A stretch of 29,976 bases of DNA from Plantago elongata (taxonomy: Eukaryota > Streptophyta > Magnoliopsida > Lamiales > Plantaginaceae). The notes under the pieces are model-generated. The model was given only the letters and a program-made list of their open reading frames with translations, did no database searches and was not told where the DNA came from. Shown piece by piece: positions 11,977 through 22,392 of this stretch. A program made the position numbers and the translations under genes. The stretch spans positions 1 to 29,976 of the forward strand of contig JAYMSP010001652.1 of the NCBI GenBank assembly GCA_036897095.1. The letters are read 5' to 3'. Within the stretch, counting starts at the first letter, position 1. Every line of letters begins with the position of its first letter.

Positions 11977-12606
11977 ACGTAAAGGATATGCATGAAATTC
12001 ATCATTTCAGATTGGTGCTCTCGCCCTCCTCTTCCTTTTTCGCTCCCTTCTTTCATATTACTCCATCACTAAGATCATCACCACGATGCAGTTTTTGTTT
12101 ATTGTCCTATACTTATATTATATCATTACATGGCATATATGAGTGTTCAACTAACATATTGTCTTTGAAGTTTGAACAGTTCTTAAACTATTGATTAATG
12201 TTATCTATCTGAAATGGTTCCTTTTTCTCTTCAGAAGTTCTTTTTGTAGCTTTCTTCCCTGTAAGGTGGTACAATTTGGTTTCTATAGTGGTACTGTAGT
12301 ATGCTATTTGTAGCTGATCTTGAAGAAGAACCTGAACCAGAACAAGAAAGTATCCGTTGTCCACTCTCTTTTAGATACATTATATGGTATACATACTACT
12401 CTTTCCGCCAGCCTAAACCTGGGACATGTTTTTGTTAGTTTTTTTTAATAAATAATGTAGTATTTTCATATTTAAATATGAGAACAATGATTAATTAACA
12501 TAGAGAAGATGAAGTAAGAAGACAGATGGTAATTGGAGTTTATTTTTTTGGATTTTTTTATTAACTGAATTTACATAAAAAGAAAGACAGCAAATTTGTA
12601 AGGATA
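11977..12606. other. CAP 3' region and AT-rich spacer
   Basis: The first ~380 bases probably include the former 3' UTR of the CAP locus. From about 12400 the text 'ctactctttccgcc..cctgggacat' weakly recalls the ends of plant mariner/Stowaway MITEs, but no matching inverted end was found. No gene is seen. Confidence 0.35.
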
Positions 12607-12773
12607 TTAAGTGACTGTTTGAATGTACATTTGAGTGGACATTTAGATGGATTTTTGTAAAAATTGTGTTTGAATGAATATTTGAGTGGTGTATTTTAAG
12701 TGTATTTTAGGCCAAATCACTATTCATCGAGTCAAATGAGGATATTTAAATCCCCATCCAAACACCCCCTTAA
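12607..12773. mobile_element. Small MITE with TTAA flanks
   Basis: A 159-bp segment (12611-12769) is bounded by TTAA on both sides (12607-12610 and 12770-12773). Its left end 'gtgactgtttgaatg' and the reverse complement of its right end 'gggggtgtttggatg' agree at 11 of 15 positions. The 'ggtgtttgga' core is common in plant PIF/Harbinger (Tourist-like) MITEs, whose target duplication is usually TAA/TTA. No coding capacity. Family assignment is tentative. Confidence 0.6.
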
Positions 12774-13024
12774 ATGACTATTTGGGATGCACTTTGTATT
12801 GTATGGATAAAAGGATAAAAGAGACAAAGTTGTAGGTCGTCACATCGGCTGGAAGTCGGTTTAGAGGGGACCGAGTTCTTTCAATTCTAACTCATAGATA
12901 TTGGACAACTTTTTGACATTTGTTTCATTGACAACTTGCTTCCACTATGTGTCTTTCTTTGTCTGTATATAATTAATCTTATCATAATCGTCCTGTATTA
13001 GGCAGTACTAAAAGTTAAGGATAA
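12774..13024. other. Spacer between MITE and LTR element
   Basis: AT-rich sequence with no recognisable gene or repeat. Confidence 0.4.
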
Positions 13025-13629
13025 TGTTAGTTACTTGGTATCCGGTTACAAATCAGTCAATAAATTCAAATATATTTATGTAAGATATAAAATTTAAAAC
13101 ATCAAAGAAGTATTTTACTAGATAAATTCCAGATTTACATGATAACAGTGCTAAAGAACACAAATAATCATATATCTCTTGACGGAGTAGATCGACTAGC
13201 ACAAAAGAATATATAACCACCTATCCACGAGAATTCCCGCAACCAATGAGATGCCTAATTTCTAGGATTTATCCAGGTACACTTAAGTACTAAACAATAT
13301 ACCTCCTCGAGGCATCTGCCGGAGAACGCTCTGTTCTACTTATAAACTCACCTTCACATTCATTATACTGCGAAGGGGTTGGAGTATTTATAACCTCTAC
13401 AACTACTATGGGCTTGATCCATTAAGAATTCCTTAACCTGATACTCTACTTAGCTAGCAAGTATTACCATAGCAATAATCTCCTTCCTAACTAAGTAACT
13501 TAACTATTAAGACAAGATCTAATAATATCTAGCTACTAAATATACCCACGAGCTACGATCCATGGGCCAACTAACTAATTAGATCCAATACATAATAAAG
13601 TACATATACGAAGACGTGGGTTCCTAACA
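13025..13629 (-). repeat. 3' LTR of the minus-strand element
   Basis: It starts TGTTAG and ends CTAACA in plus-strand terms, so its tips form a 6-bp inverted repeat. It aligns along its length with 15833-16446, including 'ctcgaggcatctgccggaga' and 'ctagcaagtattaccatagc'. By eye the two copies differ at roughly one base in six or seven overall, which points to an old insertion. Confidence 0.85.
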
Positions 13630-13770
13630 TCTCCGCCTCCTGGAAATGGACCTTGTCCTCAAAGTTCTTCTTCCATTCGTCAAGTGGTAACAATTGCACG
13701 TCTTCAATATCTCGAACAACCCGACCCTCCACGTCGACTCTATACACGAGCTTAGGCGCGTAGCTTCCAA
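13630..13770 (-). pseudogene. Polypurine tract and C-terminal tail of pol
   Basis: The minus strand just upstream of the 3' LTR reads CCAGGAGGCGGAGA, a plausible polypurine tract (13630-13643). It overlaps the end of a ~46-residue open stretch containing 'RVVRDIEDVQLLPLDEW' and then 'NFEDKV'. This resembles the tail of chromovirus-type integrases, which commonly end in an 'LEDKV' segment close to the polypurine tract. The reading has no start and stops occur upstream. Confidence 0.5.
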
Positions 13771-13949
13771 TATCAACCTCGTCACAAGGTCGTCAACATA
13801 ATCTCTAGCACGTTCACGTCCAGAATCGATCACTTGATGCTCATCTTTTTAAGGAGCTTGCATCGTAGAGAATATCAAGTCCGCAGAGTCATCTTCCTCC
13901 ACTCGAGTATTTCTCGACTTCGAAGATTGTTCTCAAACTTGAGCCATCG

Positions 13950-14270
13950 CAAGGTTCCCTCCATAGTAGACAACAAGAGTGCCAACCCATGTCTCTCCAA
14001 AATAATATCTAATCCAGACGATCATAGTTGACACCCATATGAATTCACCCATAAAGGTTCCCTTTGTCTTTTCCAATATTCCCCTCGTTCATGAGAGGTG
14101 CTCACACAATTCTAGAAGATCTTCTAGACTCACCAAACTCCATCAGTCACCAATGACGGAGAATAAACATATGTTGTAGTTCACACTACTTATTGGACGA
14201 GAAATCTTCTTAAGATGCCTTCTCTTGTGTTTCTTTGTCCCACAATAAAGACTACTATTCTCTCCATCTC
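13950..14270 (-). pseudogene. Possible gag zinc-knuckle and protease remnants
   Basis: On the minus strand near 14270-14200 a short reading contains 'LYCGTKKHKRRH', which could be a decayed gag zinc knuckle. Near 14040-13950 a reading 'LDIILERHGLALLLSTMEG' could be a decayed protease C-terminus. Both are short and interrupted. They are in the right order for a gypsy element followed by a deletion of reverse transcriptase, RNase H and integrase, but chance similarity is not excluded. Confidence 0.25.
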
Positions 14271-15816
14271 TTCTTCATCCCAACAGATAGACATTGCAAC
14301 GACCAATTGATCTATTGATCTTCCTTCATAAATTACAAACCTTGCACATAATTAGGAAGTACATGATTTACCTCTTTGTCGACTTTGCCTTATCCATCCT
14401 TCAAAGCTGCTCCCTCTTCCTAGAGTCTTCTTGGCTAAGTATATTCAGAATTGCGAGAATAATCCTAAACGTCGATACACTCGACTCCCCTTCTCACAAA
14501 TTCATCCTCATATGGAATCCTTTACTCTCGAAATATTCACCAATCACCAACACCACATTACTTTCTTCACATGACATATAATTCCCAATATGTAATGAAC
14601 TTCTCAACTACAAATTGAGCCACCAAATTATAGACATGTGTAGAAGTATTTACCTCGTCACTTCCACAGATATATCTCGAGCACATTTAATCCCCGATAT
14701 TTGCCAACATTCACAACTTCACCAAACCACATGGTCATGTTTCATATCCCCAAGACTCCTCATTGAAGTACCCAAAAACCACTTGGATTTAATATCTCCT
14801 GAAGAAATCTGCAGCCGACTTCAGCAGTACTTCTGATCCTGTTAAGGTACTCCAAATCCGATTTCCACCGTTTAGATTCTAGGATGAAGAGTTTCGAATC
14901 TTCTTTCCAAATTTCAGCACCATCCAACGGTTCGTTTAGCAGGAATCACAATTTTTCTCCGGCGGCGCAGTCCAGGGAATCGTCCACGGAAATTGGTTCC
15001 TGGACAAGATTTTCACCCGGTCTACGCGGTTCAAGTCTCCCTCAAACCCTAGCACCTTATGCAACTTCTTCCAGCTAATTCTCACCGTTCTTGGATCCCT
15101 AATTGTTACCCAAATCAACATCCCGATTAAGTACATACCTTATCAGAGTCGGTTCTTTTCTTTCTTTCTTCTTCCTCTTCTTCTTTTTTCTTTTCTTCTC
15201 TTCCTCACGGCTGCCCTAGCCGCGTTTGTAGCAGCAGCGACATCGCTGCTCCAAGTTTCTTGGAGTCGCCGTGGCTGCTCAGCCTGTTGCTCGGTGGTGG
15301 ATCATCATATCTGCCTCCGGTCATGTTGTTCTACGCAACGAAATTCTTTTTCTTCTTTTCCTTTTGCGGCTAAGAGGCCTTCTTCTCCCATTAAAACTAT
15401 CACGATTCACCCGTTTGCTACACCAGGGTGGTGCAATCTACCGGGTTGATGTCGATTGACAACAACACCGATAGCCGCGCCGCGCGACTAGCCCAGCGGA
15501 AGTCCGGTGACCTCTGCTCTTCCTTCCTCAAATGGTTGTCCATCCATAATTGGAGACTGTACTTTCTCCATGCCTGAAGCTCCTCCATTCTCTAACCACC
15601 AGATACACCGGGTTCTGGTCCTCTTTGCTTTTGCAGAGCTCAAGTTGCACAACATCTTCAGATCCTCCTCCTTCATAGCTCGTCAAATCAGCTATCTGAG
15701 ATTGATCCTCCAGAAATTACGTCTTCACCGTATCCATTGGATGCCCGTCCTCCTTGATTTTGCAAAGCACGTGGTTGATAAAATATACCCTTAACCCAAG
15801 CCCAAAGGATGGACTA
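14271..15816 (-). other. Body of the minus-strand element, unassigned
   Basis: No reverse transcriptase, RNase H or integrase motif was seen on either strand. Short open frames at 14936-15136 (-) and 15488-15676 (-) have no recognised similarity. On the minus strand this region follows the primer site, so it should hold the leader and the start of gag. A pyrimidine-rich tract at 15147-15205 is purine-rich on the element's own strand. Confidence 0.4.
15147..15205. repeat. Pyrimidine-rich low-complexity tract
   Basis: About 59 bases composed almost entirely of C and T, in ttctt/ctttc blocks, lie inside the body of the minus-strand element. Confidence 0.75.
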
Positions 15817-15832
15817 GGCTCTAGATACCAAA
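15817..15832 (-). promoter_or_regulatory. Primer binding site (initiator Met tRNA type)
   Basis: Directly after the 5' LTR on the minus strand comes TT and then TGGTATCTAGAGCC. The 3' end of plant initiator Met tRNA is complementary to TGGTATCAGAGCC, so the site matches apart from one extra T. This sets the strand of the element. Confidence 0.8.
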
Positions 15833-16446
15833 TGTTATGTATCCGGATAGATCTGGCTACAAATCAGTCAATCAACCCAAATACCCTTATGCACGGTATA
15901 AAGCTTAGAACACCAAAGATGTATTCTACTAGTTAAATTCCATATCTACACGATCACAGTGCTAAAGAGCACAAGCAACCCTATATCTCTAAACGGAGTA
16001 GATCGGCTAGCACCCAAGAATACATATCTTGTATCCATGAGACTTCATGCAACCAAAGAGACACCTACTCTCTAGAATTTATTCCGAGGTACACTTAAGT
16101 ACTAAACAGTATACCTCCTCGAGGCATCTGCCGGAGAACACTCTGTTCTACTCATAAACTCATCTTCACATTCATTATATTGAGAAGGGGGTTGAGATAT
16201 TTATAACCTCTACAACTAATATGGACTTGACCCATTAAGAATTACCTAACCAGATACTCTACTTAGCTAGCAAGTATTACCATAGCAATAATCTCCTTCC
16301 TAACTAAGTAGCTTAATTATTAAGATAAAAGTTAATAATATCTAATTACTAAATATATTCACGGACTACGATCCATGGACCAACCCACTAATTTGATTGA
16401 ATACATAATAAATTACATATATATATGAAGACGTGGGTTCTTATCT
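15833..16446 (-). repeat. 5' LTR of the minus-strand element
   Basis: Partner of 13025-13629. In plus-strand terms it begins TGTTATGTATCCGG and ends near 'gtgggttcttatct', where the canonical CTAACA end has mutated. The outer boundary is therefore placed by alignment with the other LTR rather than by its tip. Confidence 0.8.
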
Positions 16447-16802
16447 GACCAAGACAATTGCGTTTTTCTACGTCTTTGGCGTACTTAATTTCTCCCTTTG
16501 CTACATCATGCCATGACTAAAGTTCTTAGTTGACTATAAAGAGTCCATATTCTTTTGAAATTGATCAAAACTGGAGAAAGCGTGAAACGGGACAAGTTTC
16601 CATGTTAAAGACAGGAATGAATAATCTCTTGTAGACTACGCAAATGGTCTTCCTTCACGTCTCTTCTTTTGTCACTTTCCAAAACATACATGTCTTCTAC
16701 TCCATTAATCTTGTACCATTTGAAATAGAATATAACTTGGACACCATACAACTGTAAATTTTGCTACACCATGCAATTTAAGCCCCTAAAAATCTAAAAT
16801 AA
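16447..16802. other. Spacer between two LTR elements
   Basis: No gene or repeat recognised. The true left end of the following Tat-type element may lie inside or just after this stretch. Confidence 0.35.
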
Positions 16803-17452
16803 TGTAATGATATGATATACAAATAAACATCATAACGGCGCATAATAAATAGGATCGTAATAAGTCGTAAGAGCCCTAATCTAACTCGGGAGCTGAATAT
16901 CTGCATGTCTCCCCACGAAGTCGACCAGAGAGAGTTTGTATCATCAACATAACATAAGCTCTGACTAGTCGGACCGACCCTACCTAAACAGGTCTGTCTA
17001 TTGTCAACTTATTAGGAACCAACGTGGCCGAAATTGGACTAAGACATTTAACCTAGGGACTGTCTTAAAGCCGACTAGACACACTTCCGGATCACGGCGT
17101 GCCACCTGTCTCCGTGGTCAAGTGTCGTCTTGGGGTGCACCCGACCAACCGACGGTGACGGTCGGGACCTGGTCTCTCGGAGATTCCGCTATAAATAGTC
17201 GAGCATTTACTCCTATTGAAGTAAGTCAACTACCACTAATATACTGCTCTCTACATCTACTCGGATTACTCACATCCGACTACATGCTAATTCGTGTTGT
17301 ACCAGTTTGTCTTAGACAGACTAGTCTTAAAGGGTCTAACCCGCCATTTTTTCCTGCAGGTTTCATTTCCAAGGAGTATTGTCTTGGTCATCGCGATTGG
17401 TTTAGTAGTAATCTTTCTTAGCCTAAACACTTAGCCATTTTATACCACATCA
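16803..17452 (+). repeat. 5' LTR of the Tat-type element (left edge uncertain)
   Basis: The right edge is placed at the 'catca' just before the primer site. A TATA box lies about 260 bases inside. The left edge cannot be fixed without the second LTR; from about 16850 the base composition shifts to a GTCGG/CCGAC-rich style shared with the rest of the element. Confidence 0.4.
17191..17198 (+). promoter_or_regulatory. LTR TATA box
   Basis: TATAAATA lies in a GC-richer setting ('ccgctataaatagtcg'), about 260 bases before the LTR end. This is the usual position of the U3 promoter of a plant LTR retrotransposon. Confidence 0.6.
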
Positions 17453-17454
17453 TA

Positions 17455-17477
17455 TTGGTGCCTTATGTGGGTCTCGG
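17455..17477 (+). promoter_or_regulatory. Decayed primer binding site of the Tat-type element
   Basis: 'ttggtgccttatgtggg' follows the LTR end. Many plant Tat-type elements have 'ttggcgccgtctgtggg' at this point, and this copy differs at a few positions, consistent with mutational decay. Confidence 0.6.
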
Positions 17478-17488
17478 CACAAAAATTC

Positions 17489-18274
17489 ATGGCCCCAAGG
17501 CAGCCTCGGAAGCGCAACACCGCGGAAAATTCAAGAGCTTCAGCCTCAATTGCCAATTCTAATGTAGCAGGCCGAACACGCAATGCCAACCCCAAGCCGT
17601 CCGCCCAGGCCGTCCGCCCAGGCCGATCCAAGTACCGAGGAACAAGAGGGAGGTTTTGCCTCCAACTCGCATGAGGCATCGCCTGCCCGACCACCACCAC
17701 TCAAGAGTGTCCTACTCATTGAGCTCGAGAAGCATGCGAGGATGGTCCCAGAAGATAATCCAACTCCCGTCAACCTGACGGAGGCTCAGATCCAGTATCT
17801 CTTAGCCAATCTCCAAGCAAAAGAGGCAACAAAAAATGCACAAAACAAACAAGCGCAATCTCGTGCCGGAGGACCTTCCCGACGTCAGCAACAATCAGAA
17901 ATACTGGCCGATCTGCGACTACTCGACGTAGTGGCTAGACCAACGCCCGAGATCAAGAGGAAGACCTAAGGGAAGTTATCAATCGGATGGTGAAAGCCAC
18001 ATAGTAAGAGGAGGGAAATCGACAACCGCATCAGGAGGAGGGTAGGGGAGCCGATGACCGTACTCATCGAGACCTCACTCCTTCCCGAGTTTCCAGGAGA
18101 GACCAGCGGCGCGACCAAGGAGGAGGCGACATGTATTCCAAAGAACGGAGGAACCAAGAGAACGAACCCATGTATAGCCGGTCTGTCGAATCTCCTAGAG
18201 GATCTGAGACCGACTATCTGCTAGCTACCCAATCCTTTCAGCGTGCTCAAAATCTGGGAAAACAAAATTATTGA
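17489..18274 (+). pseudogene. gag N-terminal region, frameshifted and truncated
   Basis: The likely start is ATG 17489-17491 ('MAPRQPRKRN'), shortly after the primer site. An exact 13-bp tandem duplication at 17597-17609/17610-17622 shifts the frame, and the reading continues in another frame (17583-17969, e.g. 'VNLTEAQIQYLLANLQAKEA'). It is polar and rich in Gln, Arg and Pro, as gag N-termini are. A further frame change near 17965 leads into an Arg-rich stretch with stops near 18001-18008. The capsid core expected next ('yDG..DP' and 'WF..LpP.SI.SF') was not found before the nested insertion. Confidence 0.6.
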
Positions 18275-18412
18275 AACTGGGAGAGTGTCAGTCACTAGGA
18301 CTCAGTGAGGATAGTCAAGCATGCATGAATATGCGTATGAATGCAAAGTATAGCCACCAACACACACGCTGATCAGGCAGTTATTTTTTAACAGTGGGAA
18401 AACCGCAAACGG

Positions 18413-18550
18413 GAACAGTAACAATAATCGCTACAGGTATTCCAACCGGCGACAGTAAGAGTATAGGGTCGCGGAATGGTATCCCACCCGGTGACAGTAA
18501 CAGTGCAAGATCGTGGCATTGGTATACCACCCGACGACAGTAACAATAAC
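18413..18550. repeat. Short tandem repeat (~42 bp) inside the solo LTR
   Basis: About three and a half units contain 'gacagtaa' or 'aacagtaa' followed by 'ggtat.cca.cc'. The anchors are at ~18413, 18451, 18493 and 18536. Further CAGTAACAG-type short repeats follow at about 18660-18760. Confidence 0.65.
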
Positions 18551-20198
18551 AGTAGTGCTGCAAGTGACATCACCCAGCTAAACAGTATGTCAACGGTTTC
18601 CCAAAACAGTTTTTAGTGTGTGGTTGCGTTTTCAGGAAAATAGTTTTCGTGCAATGCAGTACATGAGGATCAGTAACAGGAGTAATATGCAGGTTCAGTA
18701 ACGGTATCAGTGAATAGGACCAGTAACAGGAGCAATAACAGTATCAGTAGACAGGATCAGTAGACATGATTCGGTGTACAATATGAATAAGCAATTGGAG
18801 CAATAAAATGTTAAGTCAAGACAGGTGGTGGATCCTAAGTACAGGTCATCTATAATTTATACAGTTAGAAATCTAATCGGTAAACGAGTCGGAGTCGGTT
18901 GGTTGTCGTCGAGTAGTTGCAGTCAGGGTTAGACAGTCAGGCAGATAACAGGAACAGATATGAAATGCAAGGAATGAACAGTAGAAAATTTCCCAGGGCC
19001 GAATGCCGAAAGCTCGTAATCACTCACCGTAGATATCTTGCACGTCAGATGACTCCGAAATTCCTGATAAACAGATAAACAATACTACTTAAACCCCAAA
19101 CTAATTTATTTAAAAGACTCGTAATAGTTACCTAACAGTTTTATGATGTCGTCTCGATACACTAGTCTATAAATTCTACGACGTATGTAAACGGATTCCA
19201 CATCCGAATTTCCTAATTATTTACGATACTTTAATTAATTAAACATCCGACGTTTACAATAACCGACACTATTTAGCAAAACTCGACCTTTAATCTTTAA
19301 ATAAGTCTTAAAATTATTTATTTCTTCTAAAATCGTCAATGTGACATTTTATTTTATTTTCTAAAATTACATCCGGTATATGACTCCTAACTGATAAATT
19401 CAGACAACAGATGGCCAGTCTGTCTCAGTATAATTTTCCAACCTATAACCGCCATTGGCCAGTAATTTCGTCAACAGATCAATATAACCGGTAGTATTAT
19501 TATAATATAATTCCCTAGTCGACGGCCAGTTGACGTCTACCAACAATCCAACAGTATACAGTCTAATTCAACTCAACAACAGTCCGTAGCCTGCGGCAAT
19601 CATTCTACAGTCGACGGCCAGTCAACACTATATCCAACTACAGTTATACGCTATATAAAATATTTAACATTACCGACTATCCTAATAAGTTAAACAGTGT
19701 GACAGTATACTTTTAAATTCCCAAATTACGAAAATAACGATAATTTACGCTAATAACGATAATAACAACAATAAACGCTAATAACCGATTAATAAACGAT
19801 AATTAACGACAATAGACGATAATAACGGGGAATAAACACAACACTAACCGATCGAGTGTCGAGTGCGAGGCGAGGTGACGACGGGCAGCGTGACGGCAGT
19901 CGAGGCGGTGTTGAAGGGACGGCACGGGCTGCGAGAATTATTATTTAATTTCCCGTTCATTTATTCGAATAAAATTAAATATATATGCAGGATACTTACC
20001 GGAATTTTGGTCGAGCGAATGACTCTAAATCTGGAATGGTCGGGCAGTGGTGGTGGTGTGGTGGCCGGAGTAGGACGGCGCACGGCGGCGGTGGCTGAGC
20101 AAGGGCGGAGCAGTGGTGGTTTTGAGAAGGAAATGAGGAGTAGAAGAAGAGTAGAGGAAGCAATGTGGTGTGGTGGGAACAATGGCAAGGAAGTCCGG

Positions 20199-20206
20199 TA
20201 TATATA
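20199..20206 (-). promoter_or_regulatory. TATA box of the solo LTR
   Basis: TATATATA on the minus strand, in the context 'cggctatatatacc', lies about 660 bases inside the LTR from its TGTAAG end. It would drive transcription towards lower coordinates if still functional. Confidence 0.45.
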
Positions 20207-20867
20207 GCCGTGGAGGGCGGTGTTGGAGGCGGCGGAGGCCCGGTGGCGCGGCCAAGTGGCTAGTGAGTCACTCCTCGCCGCTTCTCTCCTCCTTTCCGCC
20301 TCTTGTCTCACGTGGCGTGGGCCCACGGCGGCGGCCGCCCTAGGGCCGGTGGCCGCGCGGGTTGGGCCGCCCGGAATGGACCGGGACGGTTTGGCACGAA
20401 GGATCTCGGATTTAGCACGGGCGATTGAAGCAATTGGCACGCTAGTGAGCAGGCTGCTAGTTGAATTTGGGGAAGAAATGTAGCCAAATGACTAAAATAC
20501 CCTTAATGGAAAAGAAAGGAGAAGAATGAGGCAGGGTATATTCGTAATCTTACCATTATATACACCTGGCTTCTTCTGGCTTCCAAACGACTCGTAAATA
20601 AATTTCGAAAAAATGGAAAATCGATTCCTAGACAATATTTAAGTCGAACTTAAGCTATATAAAATTTAAAATAACTAATTTTTATTTTGTTATTTTTATT
20701 ATTAGTTTATTAATAAACTACTAAATCTCAATTTAACGTCGAATCCGCTCGGCATTAAAATTCTAACTTTGACTCAATATTATCACGTAATATTTTCGCT
20801 CGTGCGAAATAATAAAATAAAATTTTAATTAATTTTCGCGTAACAATTTTGCGGTTCTTACAAACTG

Positions 20868-21484
20868 TTCGCCCCTCTACTTATTTGGCCAAGGTCGTAC
20901 AGCGTGAAGATGAGTCTTTGAGGACATTTGTTCGGCAGTTTGAACTGGCTGCATCTATGGTAGATACCCATACTCTCAAAGAAAGGATTGATACATCTGT
21001 GCCAACACCAACAATGCCGACTTTAGGCGGAAATTGGTAGATGTTGATCTACGGTCGGAGAGGAAACTCACCGACCTCACTAACCGATTCTTGAACCGAG
21101 GAGACGTTGGGCATCATTGTGGATCGAGCAGTCACTAGGAAGGACATGCCTCCAACACCCAAGATCCAAGCTGCTAACCATACGGTAGAAAACCAAAACC
21201 GGTCGAAAAATGAGAAAAAGGTCTGACAGAAGGAACGATGATGATCGCCGAGAAGACATCTAGTGAGCTATATTGAACTAAAGATACCGAAGGACCAGAT
21301 TCTCACCATCATGGAGACTAAGAGTTTGCCATTTCAAAGGCCTGAAAAACACAAGGAAACTCAGTTTACTCGGAGTTCCAATGAAAACTGCCACATCCAC
21401 AAACAGAAGGATCACTCCACGGATAAATGTCATCAACTCCGCCTGGAAATACAAAGGTTCATAGATTTGGGATACCTCAAGTAG
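20868..21484 (+). pseudogene. gag C-terminal region with CHC-type zinc knuckle
   Basis: Resumes after the nested LTR with 'RPSTYLAKVVQREDESLR', matching the end of the capsid region of plant Tat gag proteins ('..pstyL..vkQ..dEsLr.yi.rF'). The open frame 21263-21484 holds the C-terminal module 'CHIHKQKDHSTDKCHQL', followed by a helix ending 'FIDLGYL'. That Cys-His...His...Cys pattern is typical of this lineage. Stops and frame changes occur between (e.g. after 21040). Confidence 0.75.
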
Positions 21485-21832
21485 TATATTTTGAGGCGGG
21501 ATCAGATAGATGATCCACGGGATTCTATTCGAAAAAACCGACCGGCAGACCGTCAGCCCAAAGCATTGTAGATATACTGCCCTCGGGGGTATAAGAGTCC
21601 GAGGAGATCCAGAACACCTCCAAGAGACTGATCAGCAAAAAGAGCATTTTTGCCACGACAAGGGAGGAGCCCCAAGAAAAAGAATGGTCGAGTAGATCAG
21701 GCAGAGGAAAATTCAATCCTCTATGATCGCTATTGACTATCGTAGGAGGATCGACTGGAGGAGATAGTAGAAACGCTCGAGAAAACACAACCCGAGCCCT
21801 AGAAAAAACTGATGCGGGAGAAGTCAATTACA
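21485..21832 (+). other. gag-protease linker, no clear domain
   Basis: Between the gag zinc knuckle and the protease start. Readings are short and charged, and no conserved motif was seen. Frameshifts prevent a single reading. Confidence 0.35.
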
Positions 21833-22390
21833 TGAAGCCCGGAATGAATGTCATCACCTTTGACGAAGCCGATGCCCCTCCTCCTTGTGTCGGTCAGGGA
21901 TCAACTTCTAGCCCGGACGTACCACTTTGTGGTGGAAATGGTCATCGCAGGCTATCCAATGACGAAAATCTTGATTGATGCAGTCCTAAATCATCATCTT
22001 CATGAGCGTTGTCCCAAAAATGGAATTGAGTTTGGATGGCATTCGGTCAGTTACGACAAGTTTGGTCGGAATTGCGGGACATCTTATCCAACCGCGCGGT
22101 ATTCTCTACTTGCGACTCTCCATGGGAGAAAGTACGCGCAGAGCCACCCAAAACTCAGTTCATTTCCTCATTGTGGATGCTTCGTTTGAGTATAATGTTC
22201 TCATTGGCCGACCTGCACTGAACATGTTCCGAGCAAATGCCTCCACTTTCCATCTACAACTAAAATTCCCGACCAAATTCGGTGTGGGTACTTTGACGGG
22301 GAACCAATGAGCTGCTTGGGAGTGCTACACTCTATCTACGGGCTGAGCTTCTCAGCCATATGATCGGTTAATTTCCCCGTCTGGGAATAA
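21833..22390 (+). pseudogene. Aspartic protease domain, broken at the active site
   Basis: The entry 'GMNVITFDEADA' and the segment 'VIAGYPMTKILIDA' lead to the catalytic site, where retrotransposon proteases have Asp-Ser/Thr/Ala-Gly. Here the reading gives Asp-Ala-Val and then leaves frame. It resumes in another frame at 22002-22310 ('TTSLVGIAGHLIQPRG', 'EYNVLIGRPALNMFRA', 'FPTKFGVGTLTGNQ'), the usual C-terminal half, followed by stop TGA 22308-22310. The order and motifs are those of Tat-type protease, but the enzyme cannot be functional as read. Confidence 0.8.
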
Positions 22391-22392
22391 TA

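Larger units (their letters stand above)
13025..16446 (-). mobile_element. Non-autonomous LTR retrotransposon, minus strand
   Basis: Two direct repeats of about 605-614 bp enclose a 2.2-kb body. On the minus strand the order is 5' LTR (16446-15833), primer binding site, body, polypurine tract, 3' LTR (13629-13025). The body is far too short for gag-pol. Only a pol C-terminal tail next to the polypurine tract is convincing, so this looks like an internally deleted derivative that would need proteins from elsewhere. Flanking 5-mers 'gataa' (13020-13024) and 'gacca' (16447-16451) match at only three positions, as expected for an old target duplication or chance. Primer site and tail suggest a Ty3/gypsy origin. 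Confidence 0.8.
18275..20867 (-). mobile_element. Nested solo LTR of a second gypsy-type element, with 5-bp target duplication
   Basis: The 5-mer AACTG occurs at 18275-18279 and 20863-20867 and brackets 2583 bp (18280-20862). On the minus strand the insert begins TGTAAGAACC and has a TATA box. Late in the insert is 'ctgagtcctagtgactgac', recalling the ends of long Tekay/Del-type chromovirus LTRs. No gag or pol lies within. If the duplication is excised, host sequence before and after reads in one open frame for ~12 codons, supporting the boundaries. A caution: the end at 18280 corresponds to ...CTCC rather than the canonical ...CA. Confidence 0.65.

Noticed and set aside
14294..14836. Two + strand open frames (95 and 73 codons) in the minus-strand LTR element
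   Set aside because: They run opposite to the element, show no conserved motif and are of a length expected by chance in this composition.
17440..17773. Minus-strand frames opposite gag
   Set aside because: They are shadows of the GC-rich gag start and have no recognisable domain.
19735..19835. Regular 'taaacgataa' spacing that looked like a short-repeat array
   Set aside because: Units are about 10-14 bases with irregular spacing and no unique spacers; it is AT-rich simple sequence in an LTR, not a CRISPR array.
19961..20440. 159-codon Ala/Pro/Arg-rich open frame on the minus strand
   Set aside because: It lies inside the GC-rich part of the solo LTR. Composition alone explains the lack of stops, and no domain is recognised.
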